In this document: in pieces, positions 48,841 to 60,849 of the stretch
Numbering within the stretch: the first letter of the stretch is position 1
Layout of the letters: the number at the start of each line of letters is the position of its first letter
DNA from: Montifringilla adamsi
Taxonomy: Eukaryota; Chordata; Aves; Passeriformes; Passeridae
Length of the DNA: 64,000 nucleotides
NCBI GenBank assembly: GCA_017590115.1
Contig: JAGGNK010007559.1
Coordinates: 5,354,020-5,418,019, forward strand
Direction of reading: 5' to 3'
The notes under the pieces: generated by a model
What the model saw: the letters and a program-made list of their open reading frames with translations, nothing else
What the model was told of the DNA's origin: nothing
Databases searched by the model: none
Made by a program: the position numbers and the translations under genes

Positions 48841-49006
48841 TTAATTAAGTCTTTCACTGACCTCCTCTTTTGAATTGACATCCTTGTTGAGCTCCACCTT
48901 GGGATAAGCACCCATATGCTCAGCTTCAAAGAAGACTTTAAAGGCAATCAGTCCCAGAACTGGCCATGAGCACATCAAAATGGAAAACACAGTTATCAGA
49001 GAAATG
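48841..49006 (-). CDS. Candidate terminal coding exon, membrane protein
   Basis: On the minus strand a pyrimidine-rich stretch ends ...aaaag at 49007, followed by 55 codons that end in TAA at 48843-48841. The translation starts with a hydrophobic segment of about 22 residues (ISLITVF... to ...LIAFKVF), then a charged tail with FFEAEHMGAYPKVELNKDV and a Lys/Glu-rich end. This looks like the last transmembrane helix and cytoplasmic tail of a multi-pass membrane protein. AATAAA follows within about 75 bases of the stop, as for a short 3' UTR. The incoming phase requires two bases from the previous exon, which does not match the 53-kb exon, so an exon is missing or one border is wrong. I cannot name the gene. 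A chance open frame is the alternative. Confidence 0.4.
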
Positions 49007-49059
49007 CTTTTAAAGAGGTAAGAGAAACAAGACAATTTAAATAAAGTAGGCAAAAAGAG

Positions 49060-50600
49060 GAGTACTTAAAATGCCCTTCTGTACTAAAACTGTTTATTTT
49101 ATCTGAAAACAAAGTAACATTTGCCAAATAACTCAAGTGCTTCAATGGATGGCTCTGATAATTACACTGTGGGCCCTGTGTGGCAGAGAAAGCTGTGTAC
49201 ACTGCGTAGGATGCCATTTTACAATCAGCTCATTTCTATAAAAATAGAACAAATTCCCAGTTTGCAAGAAGGAAATGTACTATCAGAAATGTGGCTTAAA
49301 AGGATGGAATAGCTGATACTATGAAATCTGCGTGAGCTAATGTGCTTATTTCCCAGAGTAGTGCTATTATAACCATGATGCAAAATCTACTTCTAGACTG
49401 TAACCTTTATATGGAAATAATGTATTCTGATGTTAACTCAGCCCAGCTTGGCCCCATCCATTTCCCCCAGTAATTTAGACATAAAGGGCATGTCAACATG
49501 GACTTACCTGGAGCACCACTCATACAGAACTCCATTTTCAAATATTCCTAATCTTTCTCTAATGACTGGGGAGGGTTTAACAATGATGATTTTCCCTGTA
49601 CACAATTCACTCTTCTGGGATCAGGCAAACTGAGTGAAATGATGAAGAAAAGCTGTTCCACTGGAATGCATTTCTTGGATTCTCCTTTGCTCACATTTTT
49701 CAAACCATCTATCACCTGAAACACTAAGTTAATTATGGTTTTAATATATTCTTTGTTAAGAATTTTGAATTTAAAAATGCTTCAAATTCAGACATCTACT
49801 TGAAATGCAAAAAATTATAACTTGGCTATCGCCACTATTGACAGTACTATTTATGATACTCCCCTAGATTTTGGGACAAAGACTTTGCCTCCAGCTTCAG
49901 TCAGAGCCTTGCACATTATTTCTGCTTTCCCTTTCATTTATATATGGAGCCTGCCTGGCTTCTGTGAGGGAAGTCCAAGTATGGAGAGCACACGACTTGC
50001 CAAACATGATCCGAGAAGCTGGGGATGTAATTGGCATCTCTAAAGTCCTGAGCTGTTAGCATAATGAGAGCATTGCCCTTTTAGAGGAAGCTACAGGTAC
50101 AGCTTCAGTGTCTCTGCACTTTTATTCCTGGGGAATAGAAACAACAGACAAAAGAAGGCAGAGCCCAGGTAAGAATAAGTACAAGAGGCAAGGAGCAGGC
50201 ACAGGTGAGTTTTATGGCCAGTAGAAGTTGATGAGGTGGCTATGGACAGCATTGACATCTTTTATGTTAAATAAATATGATTTAAACATAAAAAATTGGT
50301 CCTCAACACTGAAGCACCACTCACCTGCAGTGGCTGAAAGAAATTGCTTTGAGCTGAGAGTGCAAACCCTGCAGTCCTCTAGCAGCACTGACCTCCCAGG
50401 ACAGCCTTTCCCTGCCTCTGCAGCCTCTCACCCTGGGCCATGCAGAAGCTCTTGAACCATGAATCAATTCAGGATTGTCAAAGTAAAGAGCTGTCACCCG
50501 CACAAATCACTATTGCACCTGCCCAGGGTTTCCTACTCTGGGGGTTAATTGCATTAAATAATGTTGCATAATAAGAAAAGATAATAATATAATAATAATC
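49060..50600. other. No gene seen
   Basis: Unique AT-rich sequence. If the minus-strand exons are real, this is intron. I looked for the missing exon here and found none I could support. Confidence 0.4.
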
Positions 50601-50605
50601 ATTTT

Positions 50606-50790
50606 AAAAAAACCCAAAAAACAAAAAACAAAAAAAAACCCCAAAACAATAAACAAAAAAACAACAACAAAAAAAACCAAACAAAAAACCCCAAAAAAAC
50701 CCAAAACAAAAACAAACAAACAAACAAACAAAACAAAAAAAAAAAAAAAAACAAAAAAAAACAAACCAACAAACCAAACCAACAAAACAT
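50606..50790. repeat. A/C-rich low-complexity tract
   Basis: About 185 bases of caaa/ccaaa/aaacaaac with an A-run of 20 near 50732-50751 and almost no G or T. It is the same style as 21606-21838 and the complement of 8095-8235. It generates Phe/Val/Cys/Leu-rich minus-strand open frames that are not genes. Confidence 0.92.
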
Positions 50791-50799
50791 TTATTTCCC

Positions 50800-53020
50800 A
50801 AGGCATTCAAGGCACCTAACTCTTGGAAATTCCAGTTTAAATTAATGGGAACTGTGCATCTTAATTCTTTTGAGAACACTTTGAGAGTGTCAGAACAAAT
50901 CAATGAAATCAAAATGCTTTTCTGCAAAATGGAAATAATTTTCAAAGACCAAAGCAGGGAGAAGCTATTGATAGTATGTTCTGCATTTCTCATTCTTCAT
51001 CTGTAGGTAGAACCAAGCTCTTTCCCAGCAGCCTGCCCCTTTCTTCAAAGAGGGGAAGTTTGTCACACTCATTAAAATTAGTGCCCAGAAGCCTCCTTTA
51101 CCCAATTACTTCATGAAACTGCAATTACGTGTTAGCCCAGCATGGTGGGACTTTAGCTGGATGTCTGGAATCTCTAAAGAAAAGTTATTGTCTTGAGGGG
51201 AAAAAAAAAAAAAAGAAAGGAAAACTGAGCTCTGTACTGTCTCCTGATTTTCAAGTTGCCAAGGAATAAGATGAGGATAGAGCTCACCAAGTGCAAAACT
51301 TAAGAGACAAAATTCTTACCCAGACCCTGAAAAAAGCTGAGCTGAAGAAGAAGGAATAAATTCTGATGGCACAGTTGCTCATACAGGCAGTGCCTCATAC
51401 AGGCAAAGGGGAAGAGGGAACTGTGAGCCCACAGAGGCAGTTCTGGGCTCCACAGTCAGGCTGGAGGGAGGGATGGGTTACAGGTTTTTAGTGTGCATGA
51501 AGTGATCCCTTAAAACCAATGGCAGTGAGTGGAAGTAGTTGCTGTGTGTTGGTGGGTGCAGAGAGTTCAACTGGGTCTTAATTTCAAGCAGCAAAGTCCA
51601 AGGATGGGGTGAAACTGAATATCTTGTATTTGGAGATATCCAACAACTGCTAAAACTCCATGGAGACTATTACTCCTTGCTTTTCCAATTGTTTTGGTGG
51701 CTCAGCTTTGCATCAGCAAAAATATGATGGAGAAAAATGGATTGCATGAAACTTGATAGAGAGAGGCATCAGTATGTGCATGAAAATAACTGCACAACCA
51801 TCGAGGGTTCATGAGTGTATTTTAGATGTTAAACTCCTGAGGGTGAAGTACACTGAATCTACTTTGAGTGAATTGCACAGAGCTCTAACTGTATCATAAG
51901 ATATCAGCTGAGAGATGGCAAGGGAGCTCCAGCAGCCACAACTCTTTTACTCTCCCAGAAATGCAAAATGTTACTCCATTAAGCAAAGATCAGCCTGAAA
52001 CGCAGCCTAAATTAATGATGCACATCTAATTAAAGAGGTAAATAATTGTGGTGATGTACCCTGAATATGAGGCAAAATATATAATGCAGCAGGAAATAAG
52101 AAATCTGGGGTTTTGATTGAACTACGTTTCTAAAGGTAGGTAGTACTATAAAGTGCCAAATATTAATGCAGAGTAGCTTAATATAAATTAGACTAAGAGT
52201 TTGTTTTCTTCAGACAGTACTATTGAACTTAATTGTTACAGCTTACTTTTGCAGAGGGAAAGAAGCTGACATTACTAATGAGAAGACAGCAATGTTCTAC
52301 AAAAATGAGATATCTGGGGTTGAAGGGAGCAGCTCAGCAAAACCTGTACTTAGGAAAAGGCTTGACCCATCTTCTTTACAGCAATTTGCATTGCTGTAAA
52401 TTATTTCAATTTTTGTGGCTCTGAAGTAAGAATTTCCCACCCAAATTCAGGGAGGGACCAAAGAGCCCCAAATATTCTGCCCCCACCCCCTCCCACACAT
52501 ACAAAGGCAGAGGAAAAAAGGTCTGTGCTGCCAATTCTCCTTTGCACACAAGTAAACAGAACATATAAAACCAGGAAATTTGCCCCATCATGCATCACAG
52601 CCCCCAACAGTAACCAGGGATGTTACTGTGCTGGGGAAAAAATTATTAATCAAATATTGCATCAACCTTTGTTCTTAACATTGCATCAATCCTAATTCAA
52701 CAGAATCACCATGGTTACTCTGTTATTACATTTTAGCCTCACAGGTTTCATATCAAGATGTACCAAAAAATCTCAGTATTCATTCTATGTACATTCCAGA
52801 CAAATAATCTGGCTATCATATCTGTGCTATTAACATGAGGCCACAATCCCTATTCCTTAATTAGCACAGACTCACAATAGCATCTTCTCTGTCAAAAGCA
52901 AGTTATTGTACATCCTCTCTCCCAGAGTCCAATCCCCAACACAAAACAGCAAAGCTAATTAGCTGCCTGTCTTAGGGACCTGCTTCCTTCAATTTGCATT
53001 CCTGTATTACTAAGAACTCT
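50800..53020. other. No gene seen
   Basis: Unique sequence without supported features. It is possibly intronic to the minus-strand candidate gene. Confidence 0.4.
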
Positions 53021-53025
53021 TTTAC

Positions 53026-53126
53026 CAACATCAGCAGGACCATTAAAGTTAAAAAAAACATCCACAACAACACAGGGGAAAGAATATTTATCAGAGCTTT
53101 GTTAAAGAGGTAAAGCTGAAGAGCAG
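53026..53126 (-). CDS. Candidate internal exon with a transmembrane segment
   Basis: On the minus strand an acceptor-like ttttttcttacaaaaatttt then atag precedes 101 bases ending in TTG before gtaaaag. The frame (two bases, then 33 codons) reads LQLYLFNKALIN, then a strongly hydrophobic stretch (LLWMFFLTLMVLLML), consistent with one membrane helix. The two leading bases, CT, complete a GCT codon with the single G left over from the 60.6-kb exon, so the phases agree. T-rich DNA easily produces hydrophobic open frames, so this alone is weak evidence. The donor is only fair. Confidence 0.28.
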
Positions 53127-53179
53127 CTATAAAATTTTTGTAAGAAAAAACTAAAATAACTTTCAAATAACACTAGTAA

Positions 53180-55600
53180 GAGTCTGTAATCCAAACTGAG
53201 GCTTCATCTCAAAGCATAACAAAACCCTAAATTATGAAATTTACCAAAGATGGAAAAACTCTCTGACAGACAAAGCAGATTTTGTTGATTTGATTCCATT
53301 TAATTGATTTTCTTAAGGTTTCATATAGAAATTCACCAAAATAGAGAGTTTAAAATTGTCAGCATGACTAAAACAGACCTTTGGCTTCAGGATAATTTGG
53401 TATCCTCCCAGATTTCAGACTTTAACAACCCACTCCCATCAGGATTCTTGTCTTTGTATTCCCGTTGCTCTTCACTTGATATTTCTCTGCAAGGCTTCAT
53501 CGCCTTGTGACTGTGAATCAGAATGTTCATTATCTGATGAACATAAACATTGATTCATCTTCTCTTGCTTCATTAAGCTGGTCTGGTCTGCTCCTGACTT
53601 ATTCCATGTCTGCCTGAGACTTCACCTACATCTCCTGGTGCCAGGATTTCGGCAGTGCTGTGTCCCACGTGTGAGCTTTGCAGCTGGGTTGTGTCCTGAA
53701 CACCTGCAGTGACCTCTCTTTAAGCAGGACTACAAACTACACACCTACCAAGTCATTTCAGCAGAGGCTTAGAATTTCAGTGAGCCAGGTAAAGTTCAAA
53801 TAACACAGATTTATGAGAAAAGTGATTTTTAAATAATTTTTAGAGATGTGGAAGGTTCTGTTTTTCAGCAAGAATGAGCCCTAACTTTGCATTTCTGATC
53901 CAGGTGCATGTTTTCAGTGAAAATTAGGAAAAATGAAAACACTGGAAGCATTTGACTCAATAAGATTTGCCCCAGTGTGGGAATTCAAGATACAGGCATT
54001 AGGATGATTACACCGTAACTGGATATTAATATGTCCAAGCATTTCCTAAAATACAGCAATTTAATTTGCATTTAAGGTTATTGCATTTGCATGACCCTGT
54101 AAGGGTTTCCCCTACAGGACTGTGTTTTTTCTTCCCAAACAGCTGAGGATATCCCAGGATTATTCCCAGGGTATCCCATCCCATGTCTGTGACTCAAAAG
54201 CACAATGATTACAACAATTACAATATGATTAAAAACTCATTATCAGAAATACCTCTATAGCATACTGAAAATAAACAGTTCTAAAGTAATTTTTCTCACA
54301 GCATTCACTAGATGATGGTGCCGTTTAATTGGCTGACAGCCAAACAAATTACTTATAATGAATATTTTCTTCTAGAAATGACAGCATTCTGCCTTTTAAT
54401 TGCACCTGAATGGAGTATGATTTTCTGCAATGTATTTCTTATTCAAAACAAAATTTGCATGTTCTGTCACTTGGGAAGTTAAGTAACACCCAGAGGATTA
54501 TTATCTGCAGGTCTGCAAAAGGCAGAGTTAATTTTACATTCATTTAATCAAATGTCCACACTTGACCTAACCTGTAGATTGTACTGGTGAACCAAATGAA
54601 GAGACAGGGTCATAGGATTTAGATGGGATTTGAAAGAGGAAAAGTCATTGTCTTGTAATTTAAAATAATAACAAAATTTAGCTTGTTTTGTTCCCTGCAA
54701 CTATACAAATTATCTTGCTATTTCATGTGTAACATGGGTTTTCAAAGTGAAATAATTCCTGCAATAAAAAGATCAGACTGCTTTAATTATTTTTACTTTG
54801 TACTGCAGTTAATACGATGGGAATTGTTTGAGCTGGCATACCCAAAGATTTATTAATTGAATGGAGCAGACAGCTCTGACAGTGGTCAGGAAAGCTTTCC
54901 TGAAAATCTGCTGCTTGAATATAATGTACAAAATCAGTAAGAGACAAAGCAATGCTTAAGAATGATGTTTATTGACTTATTCCTAGTAGGCAGCACTGAT
55001 AAAAAGGGCAGGACACAACCCTGACATGACAAGAGCAGCACTCAGATTGGGCTGTCTGTCCCCAGGGCTGCTGCTCTGGATTTGATCTGGCATAGCTGAC
55101 AGCAGAATCAGGGCTTGAAATGGACAATCTTCCAGCAATAAGGAAAAGATTACAAGACAAACTGCTCTATAAAGCAGCAGGGAGAGAAAAAGGGGGGGGG
55201 TGATAAAAATTGAAACAAGAGCAATAGAAGTTTTGCTGCATTACAAATATCAGGGAAGTAAATGTTTCCAATAAAAAAGCTCAAGCTGAGGAGTGTTATT
55301 TATCAGGGAACATCTGTTTGGCTGCCCACTATCTGCCACTGTCTGTGCTAGGATGGCCTGACACGCATACTTATGGGGAGGAACAGAGCCTGGCTGGATG
55401 GCAGAGAGATGGGCTCTGAGGAAAGAGTGACTACATCCCCATCTGTACTGTTAGAAATCCTGGATTTCTACTGATGTTTCTAATGCCAGGCTTCTTTCAC
55501 CAATTTATCCCTGAACTTTATCCCAGAAACTATTTCTAACTTCGTATGCTAGGTACCCTGTAAGATTTCTGTCTATTCTTGCTCTTAATTCCTCCTTTTA
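53180..55600. other. No gene seen; possible conserved non-coding part
   Basis: No supported gene. About 54380-54640 lacks repeats and contains an octamer-like atttgcat and many ATTA cores, so it might be conserved non-coding DNA. A run of nine G lies at 55192-55200. Confidence 0.35.
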
Positions 55601-55621
55601 TCTGGTTTTTTTTTTCCCCAG

Positions 55622-56141
55622 CTTCCCAGATACCTACATAATTCCATTTATAGCACATACTTATTCTGGAGACCAATGGATCCTTCTGACAAGAATTTAT
55701 CTAGATTCTACATTCAGCTTGGTCTTTGGCAGCCTATGCCTTCATCCTACAGTATTTTCAAGTTTCCAGAGGATGAAGGAGAAGACTTCTATAAATTATT
55801 AAGTTCTGCAGTCCATATTGGAACTGGATTGTTAGAAAATTTGTGTAAAATAAGTGCACATTGTCATAAACTGAGGAAAGAAATACAATGTTTATCCTTA
55901 ATTTTGAAGTAAGATGGACCAATCTGTTCCCTGTGTCAGATGGGAATTTTAAATAGAGGTTTATCACACCAGAGTCAGTCTAGGGGGAATAGCCTATACT
56001 GGGATATGGATTGAAGTTCACATTCCCACTGCTGGCAATCTGTCACTGGTTGCTGAGTTTCACTGCTTAGGACTTCAGCTTTACTACAGCCCTCAACTTC
56101 TCTTAGACCTCAGTCAATTGAACCCAAAAATTAATCACATT
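55622..56141 (+). pseudogene. Unidentified coding relic, part 1 (frameshifted)
   Basis: A frame open to a stop at 55910-55912 gives about 95 codons of balanced, protein-like composition with an acidic FPEDEGEDFY patch. In the next frame, 55953-56141 is open for 63 codons with strikingly regular protein-like composition (aromatic, Leu-rich and polar residues interleaved), ending at TGA 56142. The two pieces would join by a frameshift around 55913-55952. Upstream, a pyrimidine tract plus CAG at 55620 could be an acceptor or chance. I do not recognise a family. It may belong with the relic at 57.6-58.4 kb. Possible sources are a processed or unitary pseudogene, or an old endogenous viral insertion. 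Confidence 0.35.
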
Positions 56142-56149
56142 TGATTATC

Positions 56150-57630
56150 TGACCCAAAGTCTTACTTGGCTTTAATCAAAGTGTGAGCATCCCATTCAAT
56201 GACTTCCTTTGTTCTAAATACCCATTCCAAAGGAACATCATTAGAAACCATTAAGGAATTGGAGAGGAAAAAAAAAATCAGAATCAGGTGAATTCATCAA
56301 GCATGCAATTCTTAATTCAAAATTACTTCCATTTTTGCATTAACAAGCAGGTAAATGAAAAATTTCCTCCTCTGTCAGAACTGCTCAGGGGCTAGTAATT
56401 CAGAGTGATTTCTACTCATGGTAAAACAGAACCAAAAATGAACTGGTATGGATTTTCTCAGGCCCAGTAAGAGTGGAGTTCACATTTTACTGGTAAAGGA
56501 ATCACTCCTCTGTCTTCACTGACAGCTGTTTTAACAAAGCTGCACTCCTGTGGGCATGTATTTATCTAAATTTTGTTGAAGTTAGCCCATTAGTCCCAAA
56601 TTATCTTGCACTGCCACACATTGTGAGGGCATTAGTGTGTATTAGCCTTACAGAAAACTACACTGAAAATTCAACTACAACAGCATCTTTGGCTTTGACC
56701 TTGAATTCCAGGCACCCTGACTGGGGAGGTTTAAGTCAGAAGAGAATTATACACAGTGGATGCTTCATAATCAAATTTCCAAGGGAAAGGAAAAAAAACC
56801 AAAACCCCTAGTCTGCAAGGATACCTCTTCCTGGAAGATGGTAAGGACAGCACCATGAGAACACAGGCAGTGCCCAACTAATCCATCACTTTTGGGCAAA
56901 GGGCAAAGCCAGGTAGAAATGGAAAAAAATTGGCTCAAGCCTTTCCTTCCATGCTCTGGAAACTCTTGGCATATGAATGGCTGAGATCAGTATCTGGTGT
57001 GTTGGTTACATTATTCCTTGCATCACAACTACAAGAGTCTCATTTGACTCCTAGCTGACACCCTCTAAAATTTGGAGTACTTTAATAGGAGCCCCAGCTC
57101 CCAAAGTGCTCCTTAAACTCAGTTATTTCTGCTTTGAATATGTATCATTCTATTTCTTCAGAGTGCTGCAAACCCATATAAATCACAAAATAAACTAACT
57201 TTGCATATTTTAAACTTGTCAGATATTAATTAGATCGCTTTTGTATAATTACTTTTTACCTGTCATTTAAAATGTGCAGGTACAGGCCTATCTTTAATGA
57301 TGTTTTTATAATATATTTAACATCATAATTTTTTGAAAGTCATACAAATTAGTAACTGTCCTCTCTCAGGTATAATGGATTATTCTTGCTATATAGCAGT
57401 TACACAATAAACTGCTGTCTTGCTAAACAGGTTAAGCATGGACATGGATATGTTTTCCACTGGCTTCTTACATTTACAGAGGATTTATTCACAAGAACAA
57501 AATAGTCCAAATAGTTGAGATATAGCAATGTGATACCACAATGTTAAATATTATAATTGAAACACAAAGCAGAACAAAAAATATCTGCCGCTATAATCAG
57601 GCTCAGGACTCCGACACTGAGAAGGCTTTG
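56150..57630. other. Between the two parts of the coding relic
   Basis: Mostly AT-rich sequence with many stops. A short frame at 56623-56811 might be another degraded piece, but I cannot support it. Confidence 0.35.
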
Positions 57631-57637
57631 GGGTAAC

Positions 57638-58398
57638 ATCTTAATTGCAAAACACAGCAGGATCCTGCAGCATGGAAAAGGGACCAAACTTCTATATGCT
57701 ACAAAATATTTGGGCACCAGTTGTGTTACAGCTTGGCAGCATCAACCTTGTGACCAGATTCACTTACTGCTCCGGCCATGGCAATAGTTTCATTAATTGC
57801 AGCTGAAATTGGGATTGGCAGCATTTCCTTCCAAGATTTGGTGCAACAGACTCCTTACCTTGGTCCTGCTGACCCATTATCCTCAGTTGTGTGGAATTAT
57901 TTATGTCAGTTTAAAAATAATACTGTGTGCAACAGAACGATAACGCTGTTACATAAATGAGGGTACAAAGTACAGGGCAGTACAGATCTATTCCAAGCCA
58001 TCAGAACTGCTCTGTCTCCTATGGATGATCATTTCTTTATGTGTCCTGATAGCAGGATCAGACTATTAACTTCTGCCATCTGTGTGCAGCTTGTTCCTTA
58101 TCACAGAATTCTGAGTACAGACTGTAAACCTCTGACTCAGCGGGTGATACCTGTGTGGCTGCTGGCACAGAGACTGAATGCTTTTCTCTCTGCATATATG
58201 GAGTGGGGTCAAATTGCATTAAAAACCCAAATGTTGCCAGATGAATGACTTTCTTTTCTTAATCCAGAGCAAGGCAATATATATATTTTTTCATGGACAG
58301 CATGTAAAGGTAAATTAGGCTACTTCAGAGAGGAGGCAAAATTATTTTCATTGCCACTAAGAGCAGTTCTGCTGAGAGGGGTCCTTATGCAGCTTTCT
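57638..58398 (+). pseudogene. Unidentified coding relic, part 2
   Basis: One plus-strand frame stays open from 57754 to 58398 except for TGA at 57958-57960 and at 58246-58248, so about 215 codons contain two stops where about a dozen would be expected. Just upstream, another frame (about 57638-57790) is open with protein-like content, pointing to a frameshift near 57790. The translated sequence has paired cysteines, N-x-T/S sequons (near 57915-57940) and a hydrophobic stretch just after 57778, which would fit a secreted or membrane glycoprotein. I cannot assign a family. It might be an endogenous viral glycoprotein relic or a host pseudogene. It is not attached to the 59.7-kb LTR, which has its own target duplication. 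Confidence 0.4.
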
Positions 58399-58407
58399 TA
58401 GACAAAT

Positions 58408-58455
58408 CCTTGGAACCATATATCCTTAGAACCATATATCCTTAGAACCATATAT
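58408..58455. repeat. 16-bp tandem repeat, 3 copies
   Basis: Three consecutive copies of ccttagaaccatatat; the first has gg in place of ag. It lies immediately after the open frame of the coding relic. Confidence 0.93.
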
Positions 58456-58459
58456 CCAA

Positions 58460-59720
58460 TCCTCAGATTAAGTCAAAGAATTTTTTTGTTTTGTTTCTTT
58501 TTGCAAAAATCCTTGTTAATTTGTCACTCTTTCATGGTGCAGTTCCTAAATCTCTGAGGCCTTCTAAACCTGTAATCTCAGATTTACAAGCCTACTGAAG
58601 GAGTAACAGTAGAACAACAGTCACTACAACAGGTGATATACTAACATCACTTTAAAGGCAGCAGAAAAAGTTCAAGTATCATTTCCAGCAAGTTTCAGGC
58701 AGAGCCATTAATTGCTTCAGGTGCAATTTCTATCCTAATGCTTTTCTGCATTTTGGCCCCAAATAACACATCCCACCACATGGACCTCTGCCAAGTTTCT
58801 TTAATGCTGAATCCTGCAGGGTGCTAAATAGAGCCTCAAGTGTTAACTGAATTGAAAATCATCTGAACAGGCTGCTAAGGGACTGGAAGTAATGGGAAAT
58901 CCCATTCACAGGCCACTCGCACAGCTAGGACTCAAACTTCAGCCCTCAGCTCGGTTTTGGCAGTCTGACCCACAGACAGGAAGGTCTCAAGTCATGATCA
59001 GCACCCAACAGGCAGAAGCAGACACAGATCCCAAGGAAAAGCCCTGTGTGATTCCCTGCCCTGTCACCCCCAGTGACACTGGCTGCCCCACACACCCCCA
59101 CCCCCCCAACATTCCAGAGCCACCCAAGCAGGATCAGCTGAGCCTCCCGTCATCCTTCACCTCACAAAGTCCAGTATGCATCAGGCTCACTCAAAACCTG
59201 CTGTTTTGTCACAGCTCCAATGACTGTACAAGCGCCACTGATACTTTTGTTTTTTTAAGGAGTCCAAAATTGACTTCCACAGCAGCACGGCATTTGTAAC
59301 TAGAGAGTATTTAGTCTCTCTCTCAAAGTCTCCCCTCACTTCCTGAATAGTTTTTAGACTTCATATTTAACTATAATCAATGAGTGCATTTTTTTTAAAA
59401 TTACCATCTCAAAGGTAAGTAATACTCCAGCAACTTAGATGAGGTGGAACCAATGGGATCATTTACAGACGCAAAGGAATTAGCGTTTGGCCCAAAGTTA
59501 AAATTAGGCAAGGTTAATAAAACTCAGCTATGGCTCGGCCATCCATTCAGGGAGCTGTGACAATGCATATGATGATTTAGAGCTCAGCACTGCAGGGCTC
59601 TCCCTGCTGAGGTGCAGGGAGCCACTGGGAGGTGAATACATTTAGCACCTCAAACACATGCAGTCTCTCAGCACTGAGCCCTGCAGACATCCTGGTCAGG
59701 GGCTAGGAGGGACCTCCTGA
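58460..59720. other. No gene seen
   Basis: Unique sequence. A plus-strand open frame of 135 codons (58892-59299) has no domain and is Pro/Ser/Thr-rich; it is treated as chance. C-run near 59095-59107. Confidence 0.5.
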
Positions 59721-59726
59721 TTGCAG

Positions 59727-60149
59727 TGATGCCTTAAGATTTTAGCCTTTACATTTTTCAAATCCTGTGCTGCATTAGTGCCTAACTCTAAACTCCATAT
59801 AAAATGTTAACTACTGTCTTCACATTTTGGTCAGACAATTCCTTTGGGCGTGGAACTCAAGGACACCCTACAGCCCTGAAAAGTATAAACAAAAGTGAAT
59901 TGGGAGGGAACTGGGGGAATATGATTATATGACTTCATCACATGTAATTGGAGAATTAACCCCTGATATGTAAATGGACCACACTTATTTCTGTCTGAAA
60001 AACTCATGACCACTGTCCATCTTGGGTGTAGCCTCTGGGAGGCTTTTGACTGCCCAAGGTGTACCTGTTGAAGGCCTTTAAGAAATATCCACTCTTATTC
60101 TCTTGACCTTGTCTAGCCTTTTGTTCTAGATAGCCACCCCAAGGCATCA
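59727..60149 (+). mobile_element. Solo LTR, family A, decayed copy with 4-bp duplication
   Basis: Begins TGATGCCTT and ends AAGGCATCA, a perfect nine-base inverted repeat, and is flanked by gcag at 59723-59726 and 60150-60153. It is homologous along its length to the LTR at 26099-26560: shared blocks include gattttagc, acatttttca, ctgtgctgc, gtgcc, ctgcccaaggtg, ctgttgaaggcct and ttgtctag. The TATA box and AATAAA of the sister copy are both mutated here (cttattt and aagaaata in the equivalent places), so it has lost its transcription signals. Plus sense by homology. Confidence 0.9.
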
Positions 60150-60159
60150 GCAGCTGTAG

Positions 60160-60600
60160 CAGATTTCTCCTGGATGAGACTGAAATCATATTCAACCTCT
60201 TTTCCTCTCTCTCCCCAGGTCATATCCCTACCTCAGAAAGAAGCACACAGGCAGTGAAAACTACTGTCTGTTTTAACCATGGTCTAGTACAGGAACTCTT
60301 CTCACTTTAGCTATTGTGCTGTCTTTGGAAGGTGAGTATTAAATTCCAGCTGCTGGAGGAGTAGTCATTGCTTCAGCAGGTTGCATTCCACTCTCCTTTG
60401 CCCTCTCTCAAGTGAAGTGAGCTTCCCAATCATTTAAATGATAATTAAAACCAGGTAGAGCAAGCAGGTTATTTCCCAAGCAATTCATCTTAATTGTCAA
60501 ATTAAGTAGCCTCCTCATTGTTCTGCATATTTATCAGGGTGTTAATGATTCATTTGAAGACAACAGGGTGAAATGGCTTCACTTCACTGCCTGATTCCTG
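60160..60600. other. No gene seen
   Basis: Unique sequence between the LTR and the candidate minus-strand exon. Confidence 0.4.
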
Positions 60601-60610
60601 GGGCTCTTAC

Positions 60611-60815
60611 CCTCAGCACCAGAATCAGCATGTGACATTTCAATATCTTCCATATTATTCAGAGGTGATCTCTGTGCATTCAGATACCACAAGATATTTC
60701 TAAAATCCCTATATATTTTTGGATTTATTTTTCTTCCACCACTTCCTACTCGTTCCTTCCAGAACTGTATGGAATGGTCAGAGTGTTTGTGGTTCAGCAT
60801 ATCTTCAGCCTGATC
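60611..60815 (-). CDS. Candidate internal coding exon (cytoplasmic segment)
   Basis: On the minus strand an acceptor-like ttattgtcctcaag, with a possible branch site ttctaat upstream, precedes 205 bases that end ...GCTGAGG before a strong donor, gtaaga. The frame is open throughout and in phase 0 from GAT: 68 codons of charged, hydrophilic sequence, including HSIQFWKERVGSGGRKIN, YRDFRNILWYLN and an acidic NMEDIEMSHADSGAE tail. Low-complexity bias is absent, the composition is protein-like, and both borders are splice-like, which makes this the most convincing exon in the window. One leftover G fits the CT start of the 53-kb exon. It is presumably a cytoplasmic stretch of the same membrane protein. 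The family is not recognised. Confidence 0.45.
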
Positions 60816-60849
60816 CTTGAGGACAATAACTCAGCATTAGAAGACATTT

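Noticed and set aside
58892..59299. 135-codon Pro/Ser/Thr-rich open frame
   Set aside because: No domain and a biased composition; ends without splice or polyadenylation context.
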